From: Embiotoca jacksoni
Taxonomy: Eukaryota > Chordata > Actinopteri > Embiotocidae
Reading direction: 5' to 3'
Assembly (NCBI GenBank): GCA_022577435.1
Contig: JAKOON010000089.1
Location: 46,001 to 110,000 of the forward strand
DNA length: 64,000 bases
A model generated the notes under the pieces. The model did not search any database and was not told the origin of the DNA. It was given only the letters and a program-made list of their open reading frames with translations. Shown in pieces: positions 58,123-64,000 of the stretch; position 1 is the first letter of the stretch, and each line of letters starts with the position of its first letter. Both the position numbers and the translations under genes were made by a program.

Positions 58123-58723
58123 TGTTATGTGGTGGGTGTTTTTCCAGGACTCAAATGCAAGCTCACAGACTCGAGGTATAAGTTCCAAAGTACAGTCTTT
58201 ATTGTAAAAAAACAAAAAACAACAAACCAAAAGGTGGCACTTATCGTGTCCACTTGCGTCCAGTCGGGAGGGCAACTTGACCGACAGCTCCAGGGGGACA
58301 CGGCTGACAGGGCAGCCGGCAGACCAGCGGAAGGGACGGCGTCAACAATCCTCGGAGCCGGGAGGGCAACTCCACTGACTGGTGACTTTGACCGGGAATA
58401 TCCGCAGGAGGCACAGAGGCCTGAGGAATGGGAATGGGAACGGGAACAGGACTGACGGAGAGCAGACGGAGGACGGACGGGTGACTAACAAAAATGAACC
58501 GACAACCAGAGTTGTGCAGGGGCAGGTTACATATAGTCTGGGGAGGTGATCAGGGAGATGCAGCACACCTGCAGGTGGTGATCAGGGGTGAGTGGCTGCA
58601 TCTGCTGGGACCGGTGAGGGGCGTGGCCACGGGAGGTGAGGGGCGTGGCCACAGACAAAGACAGGGGACACAGGAGGAGAGGTGATCGGGGGCAAAACGG
58701 AGGAAAAAACTGGACTCCTGACA
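58123..58723 (-). mobile_element. Probable solo LTR (minus orientation)
   Basis: Read on the minus strand it begins TGTCAGGAGTCC and ends CACCCACCACATAACA. It carries a TATA-like CTATATGTAAC (complement of about 58530-58540) and ACAATAAAGACTGTAC about 90 bp before the end, which fits a polyadenylation signal and R-U5. Flanks ATTTC (58118-58122) and ATTTT (58724-58728) agree in four of five bases. No internal genes flank it. A short tandem duplication of 'gaggggcgtggccac' lies at 58615-58651. Confidence 0.7.
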
Positions 58724-59543
58724 ATTTTGGCAAAATCAGATTCAGAGCTTTATGCATAGATGCCGTATTCGATCTACAAAATCATTTCTTAACCATTTGA
58801 CTGAATCTTTACTGATCTTCGGACTGAAAACAGCCACAATTGTTCAGCTGCAGTTGATGGTCTTCTTTAGAGTGGACAAACTAAACTCTGTGGCCCTCAG
58901 TCTGGTGATTCCTGCATAGACAACTGTGGGCACAGAAATATACAAATCATGGAGCAAAAGCCCTGGTTTTCACTTCAGTATTCCTCACAAGCAATTTATG
59001 TTGAATATGTCTCTTAAAATAAGGACATTTAAGCAGTTCATGTAGTTGCATGAACTCACTTTGAACTGATGCCCAAAAGCTTCTGAACATTAAAAGCAGC
59101 AGTTTCAAACAAGGAATCTATTAATGATTGTAAACAATCTGTTAAGTGAATCACTTTATTTTGGAATAATACATCCATTTTCCATTATAGTTAGCAAGAC
59201 TGAATTAAGGGTATGGACACCTAATCAAGTATTCTCTGGATTATTTTATCACCGCGGGCCTAATGGCTGCTCCCTCAGGATGTCTGTCACTAATTGCAAT
59301 CAGTTATATTTAATAAAAAGACAAACACATTTAAATAACGAAAAGTGGAGTAAAAGCAGAATGTGAGCAGAAGGAGAACCTGTGATGAATGCTTAATGCT
59401 GTCTTTATCATGACTGATTAAGTAGAAGGACCCCAACACATGACTTCAGACACGAGAATCTAATTCAAACAAAATTATTTAATGTAAATAAAGAGTGAGG
59501 TAAAACAAAATCCAGGTCACAAGGATACATAAAGGGAAAGGCA
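58724..59543. other. No gene recognised
   Basis: AT-rich spacer before the large terminal array. Confidence 0.45.
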
Positions 59544-62500
59544 AAGTCCAAACACAAAGTAACAGACGAGCCTAAACACAAAGGAACAGACAGTCCAAAT
59601 AAAAAGGAACAGACGAGGAACAGACAGTCCAAAGACGAAGGAACAAATGAATCCGAAGACGAAGGAACAAACAGTCCAAACACGAAGAAACAGACGAGAT
59701 CTAATGCGAAGGAACAAACAGTCAAACACGAAGGAACAAACAGTCGGAACATGAAGGAACAAACAGTCCAAACACGAAGGAACAGACGAGTTCGAACACT
59801 AAGGAACAAACAGTCGGAACACGAAGGAACAAACAGTCCAAACACGAAGAAACAGACGAGATTGAATGCGAAGGAACAAACAGTCCGAACAAACAGTCAA
59901 ACATGAAGGAACAAACAGTCCAAACACGAAGGAACAAACAGTCAAACACGAAGGAACAAACAGTCCAAACATGCAGGGACAGACGAGATCGAATGCGAAG
60001 GAACAAACAGTCCAAACACTAAGGAACAGACGAGTTTGAACACTAAGGAACAAACAGTCGGAACACGAAGGAATAAACAGTCGGAACAATAAGGAACAAA
60101 CAGTCCAAACACGAAGGAACAAACAGTCGGAACACGAAGGAACAAACAGTCGGAACACGAAGGAACAAACAGTCAAACACGAAGGAACAAACAGTCGGAA
60201 CACGAAGGAACAAACAGTCGGAACACGAAGGAACAAACAGTCCAAACACGAAGGAACAAACAGTCCGAACATGCAGGAACAAACAGTCAAACACGAATGA
60301 ATAAACAGTCCGAACACAAAGGAACAAACAGTCCGAACATGCAGGAACAAACAGTCAAACACGAAGGAACAAACAGTCGGAACACGAAGGAACAAACAGT
60401 CGGAACACGAAGGAACAAACAGTCAAACACGAAGGAACAAACAGTCGGAACACGAAGGAACAAACAGTCGGAACACGAAGGAACAAACAGTCCAAACACG
60501 AAGGAACAAACAGTCCAAACACGAAGGAACAAACAGTCCGAACATGCAGGAACAAACAGTCAAACACGAAGGAATAAACAGTCCGAACACAAAGGAACAA
60601 ACAGTCCGAACACAAAGGAACAAACAGTCCAAACACAAAGGAACAAACAGTCCGAACATGCAGGAACAAACAGTCAAACACGAAGGAACAAACAGTCAAA
60701 CACGAAGGAACAAACAGTCCGAACACGAAGGAACAAACAGTCCGAACATGCAGGAACAAACAGTCAAACACGAAGGAACAAACAGTCAAACACGAAGGAA
60801 CAAACAGTCGGAACACGAAGGAACAAACAGTCCAAACACGAAGGAACAAACAGTCCAAACACGAAGGAACAAACAGTCCGAACATGCAGGAGCAAACAGT
60901 CCGAACACGAAGGAACAAACAGTCCGAACATGCAGGAACAAACAGTCAAACACGAAGGAACAAACACTCGAACACGAAGGAACAAACAGTCCAAACACGA
61001 AGGAACAAACAGTCCGAACATGCAGGAACAAACAGTCAAACACGAAGGAACAAACAGTCCGAACACAAAGGAACAAACAGTCCAAACATGCAGGAACAAA
61101 CAGTCCGAACATGCAGGAACAAACAGTCAAACACGAAGGAACAAACAGTCCGAACATGCAGGAACAAACAGTCAAACACGAAGGAACAAACAGTCCGAAC
61201 ACAAAGGAACAAACAGTCCGAACATGCAGGAACAAACAGTCAAACACGAAGGAACAAACAGTCAAACACGAAGGAACAAACAGTCCGAACACAAAGGAAC
61301 AAACAGTCCGAACATGCAGGAACAGTCAGTCAAACACGAAGGAACAAACAGTCAAACACGAAGGAACAAACAGTCCGAACACGAAGGAACAAACAGTCCA
61401 AACACAAAGGAACAAACAGTCCAAACACAAAGGAACAAACAGTCAAACACGAAGGAACAAACAGTCGGAACACAAATGAACAAACAGTCAAACACGAAGG
61501 AACAAACAGTCAAACACAAAGGAACAAACAGTCAAACACGAAGGAACAAACAGTCCGAACACAAAGGAACAAACAGTCAAACACGAAGGAACAAACAGTC
61601 GGAACACGAAGGAACAAACAGTCCAAACACGAAGGAACAAACAGTCCGAACATGCAGGAACAAACAGTCAAACACGAATGAATAAACAGTCCGAACACAA
61701 AGGAACAAACAGTCCGAACATGCAGGAACAAACAGTCAAACACGAAGGAACAAACAGTCGGAACACGAAGGAACAAACAGTCGGAACACGAAGGAACAAA
61801 CAGTCAAACACGAAGGAACAAACAGTCGGAACACGAAGGAACAAACAGTCGGAACACGAAGGAACAAACAGTCCAAACACGAAGGAACAAACAGTCCAAA
61901 CACGAAGGAACAAACAGTCCGAACATGCAGGAACAAACAGTCAAACACGAAGGAATAAACAGTCCGAACACAAAGGAACAAACAGTCCGAACACAAAGGA
62001 ACAAACAGTCCAAACACAAAGGAACAAACAGTCCGAACATGCAGGAACAAACAGTCAAACACGAAGGAACAAACAGTCAAACACGAAGGAACAAACAGTC
62101 CGAACACGAAGGAACAAACAGTCCGAACATGCAGGAACAAACAGTCAAACACGAAGGAACAAACAGTCAAACACGAAGGAACAAACAGTCGGAACACGAA
62201 GGAACAAACAGTCCAAACACGAAGGAACAAACAGTCCAAACACGAAGGAACAAACAGTCCGAACATGCAGGAGCAAACAGTCCGAACACGAAGGAACAAA
62301 CAGTCCGAACATGCAGGAACAAACAGTCAAACACGAAGGAACAAACACTCGAACACGAAGGAACAAACAGTCCAAACACGAAGGAACAAACAGTCCGAAC
62401 ATGCAGGAACAAACAGTCAAACACGAAGGAACAAACAGTCCGAACACAAAGGAACAAACAGTCCAAACATGCAGGAACAAACAGTCCGAACATGCAGGAA

Positions 62501-63563
62501 CAAACAGTCAAACACGAAGGAACAAACAGTCCGAACATGCAGGAACAAACAGTCAAACACGAAGGAACAAACAGTCCGAACACAAAGGAACAAACAGTCC
62601 GAACATGCAGGAACAAACAGTCAAACACGAAGGAACAAACAGTCAAACACGAAGGAACAAACAGTCCGAACACAAAGGAACAAACAGTCCGAACATGCAG
62701 GAACAGTCAGTCAAACACGAAGGAACAAACAGTCAAACACGAAGGAACAAACAGTCCGAACACGAAGGAACAAACAGTCCAAACACAAAGGAACAAACAG
62801 TCCAAACACAAAGGAACAAACAGTCAAACACGAAGGAACAAACAGTCGGAACACAAATGAACAAACAGTCAAACACGAAGGAACAAACAGTCAAACACAA
62901 AGGAACAAACAGTCAAACACGAAGGAACAAACAGTCCGAACACAAAGGAACAAACAGTCAAACACGAAGGAACAAACAGTCAAACACGAAGGAACAAACA
63001 GTCGGAACACGAATGAACAAACAGTCAAACACGAAGGAACAAACAGTCCGAACACAAAGGAACAAACAGTCCGAACATGCAGGAACAAACAGTCTGAACA
63101 CAAAGGAACAAACAGTCCGAACACAAAGGAACAAACAGTCCAAACACAAAGGAACAAACAGTCAAACACGAAGGAACAAACAGTCAAACACGAAGGAACA
63201 AACAGTCCGAACACAAAGGAACAAACAGTCCGAACATGCAGGAACAAACAGTCCGAACACAAAGGAACAAACAGTCCGAACATGCAGGAACAAACAGTCC
63301 GAACATGCAGGAACAAACAGTCAAACACGAAGGAACAAACAGTCGGAACACGAATGAACAAACAATCAAACACGAAGGAACAAACAGTCCGAACACAAAG
63401 GAACAAACAGTCCGAACATGCAGGAACAAACAGTCCGAACATGCAGGAACAAACAGTCAAACACGAAGGAACAAACAGTCAAACACGAAGGAACAAACAG
63501 TCGGAACATACAGGAACAAACAGTCGAACACGAAGGAACAAACAGTCGAACACGAAGGAACAT
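59544..63563 (+). repeat. 22/23-bp-unit minisatellite, about 4 kb
   Basis: Units are aaggaacaaacagtccgaac plus acg (23 bp), and a 22-bp form with 'gtcaaacacg'. Sub-types are ccgaacacg, ccaaacacg, cggaacacg, ccgaacatgcagg and caaacacg. About 177 units. The plus strand is A-rich and almost lacks T. Three units of 23 bp restore frame, so each strand shows the same long peptide in different frames (NKQSEHKGTNSP type on plus, SCLDCLFLRV type on minus). The first 500 bp (59544-60050) are more diverged than the rest. It contains a 1381-bp higher-order duplication. Confidence 0.96.
60213..62974 (+). repeat. Higher-order tandem duplication, period 1381 bp, two copies
   Basis: Bases 60213-61593 and 61594-62974 carry the same order of 22/23-bp subtypes. 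Every landmark is displaced by 1381 bp, for example the rare 'cacgaatgaataaacag' at 60293 and 61674, the rare 'ggagcaaacagtccg' at 60889 and 62270, 'caaacactcgaacacg' at 60961 and 62342, and 'aggaacagtcagtcaaac' at 61318 and 62699. I found no difference between the copies where I compared them. Confidence 0.9.
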
Positions 63564-63716
63564 AAAACAAAATAATATTTCTGTTTCAATATTTGATATG
63601 TTGTCTTTGGTCTCATTTTAAATAAATATGGATTTACATGATTTGAAAGTCATTGCATTCTGTTTTTATTCACATTTCAGGCAGCGTCCCAACTTTTTGG
63701 AGTTTGGGAGTTCTAT
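63563..63716 (+). mobile_element. Tc1-like copy G, 3' terminus only
   Basis: 'caatatttgatatgttgtct', 'tcattgcattctgtttttat' and 'caggcagcgtcccaactttt' are the right end of the same Tc1-like family. It abuts the minisatellite directly; the transposase part is absent. Confidence 0.85.
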
Positions 63717-63743
63717 TTGATGAACAAGGTTGTGTGCATTTTT

Positions 63744-64000
63744 GACTTTTGGAGGATTACATACAGCTGGATCACTTGAACTAAATTAAAGTATAATCTT
63801 CAAATACTCTTCTCTGCTAACGTGTATTATTGCATCTGCTGTTATAGGATATCTAGACTGCTAAAGCTTGCCTGGTTTTTGGTAGTTGGAACTGTTTGTG
63901 ATTGGATTCTTGTTTTCACTTAAGTAACTGAGTCTTTGAGAACACGTTTAGAGTTAAACTGCTGGTCTTTTTTTCCAATTCTACGAAGGACTAAGTTGTA
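63744..64000 (+). mobile_element. 5' end of another Rex1-like copy, cut by the window edge
   Basis: It matches 15057-15313 over all 257 bp with only a few single-base differences (for example ctttaaat versus cttcaaat). The upstream sequences differ, so GACTTTTGGAGG marks the element's 5' boundary. The element continues beyond the window. Confidence 0.85.

Noticed and set aside
59544..63563. Possible CRISPR array because of regular short repeats
   Set aside because: There are no unique spacers between the 22/23-bp units, the organism is clearly a vertebrate, and no cas-like gene is near.
60297..63575. Long plus and minus frames (NKQSEHKGTNS and CLDCLFLRV types), the latter looking like hydrophobic membrane repeats
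   Set aside because: Both are translations of the 22/23-bp array. The same peptide appears in several frames, and there is no start context or unique sequence.

Overview
The window looks like teleost fish DNA. The evidence is the repeat population: Rex1-type and L2/CR1-type LINEs, two or three Tc1-like DNA transposon families, a BED-finger hAT transposon, solo LTRs of Gypsy-like build, long CA/TG microsatellites and very long minisatellites. I find no convincing host protein-coding gene, rRNA or tRNA. Every coding trace I can identify belongs to a mobile element, and every such reading frame is broken by stops, frameshifts, deletions or a lost catalytic residue. Most of the long open frames are the trivial result of tandem repeats that lack stop codons. 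No species assignment is possible from the sequence alone.

Layout. 1-125: tail of a dispersed repeat. 126-5845: a 5.7 kb G-rich minisatellite with a 16-bp unit. 7443-8002: an L2-type LINE 3' fragment whose 37-bp segment is amplified 13 times. 9217-10294: a tRNA-like SINE head fused to a 5'-truncated Tc1 element. 10853-11175: a probable solo LTR in a tetranucleotide microsatellite. 11314-14224: a structurally complete hAT transposon with an 8-bp target duplication, GAAAATGG, and TAGTGATG ends. 14936-19170: a 20-bp-unit minisatellite split by an internally deleted Rex1 element (15057-16684). 20231-22388: inverted TG/CA runs followed by a 1.8 kb array with a 24-bp unit.

24405-31897 is low-density DNA with a Tc1-like copy, microsatellites, a dispersed repeat and an unexplained cluster of a GGCACC-N2-ATGCC motif. 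31898-37200 is a nearly full-length L2/CR1-type LINE on the minus strand: ORF1 with an SGNH-esterase-like region, endonuclease, and reverse transcriptase with an intact YADD. It lies head to head with a second, different LINE (37253-40015, plus strand) whose catalytic box is mutated to FAGD. 43247-57112 carries five fragments or derivatives of one Tc1-like family, a second Rex1 copy, and another Tc1-like element split by a 556-bp insertion with the 8-bp duplication GTTACATC. 58123-58723 is a probable minus-strand solo LTR. 59544-63563 is a 4 kb array of 22/23-bp units containing a near-perfect tandem duplication with a 1381-bp period. The window ends inside the 5' end of another Rex1-like copy (63744-64000).

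The genes do not form a pathway. The theme is tandem expansion in and next to mobile elements. At least four arrays lie inside recognisable LINE sequence (37-bp in the 3' UTR, 24-bp in ORF1, 20-bp after the RT, 21-bp just upstream of a TATA-like site), and the two largest terminal arrays abut element ends. Three of the large arrays show unit variants that look like CpG decay.
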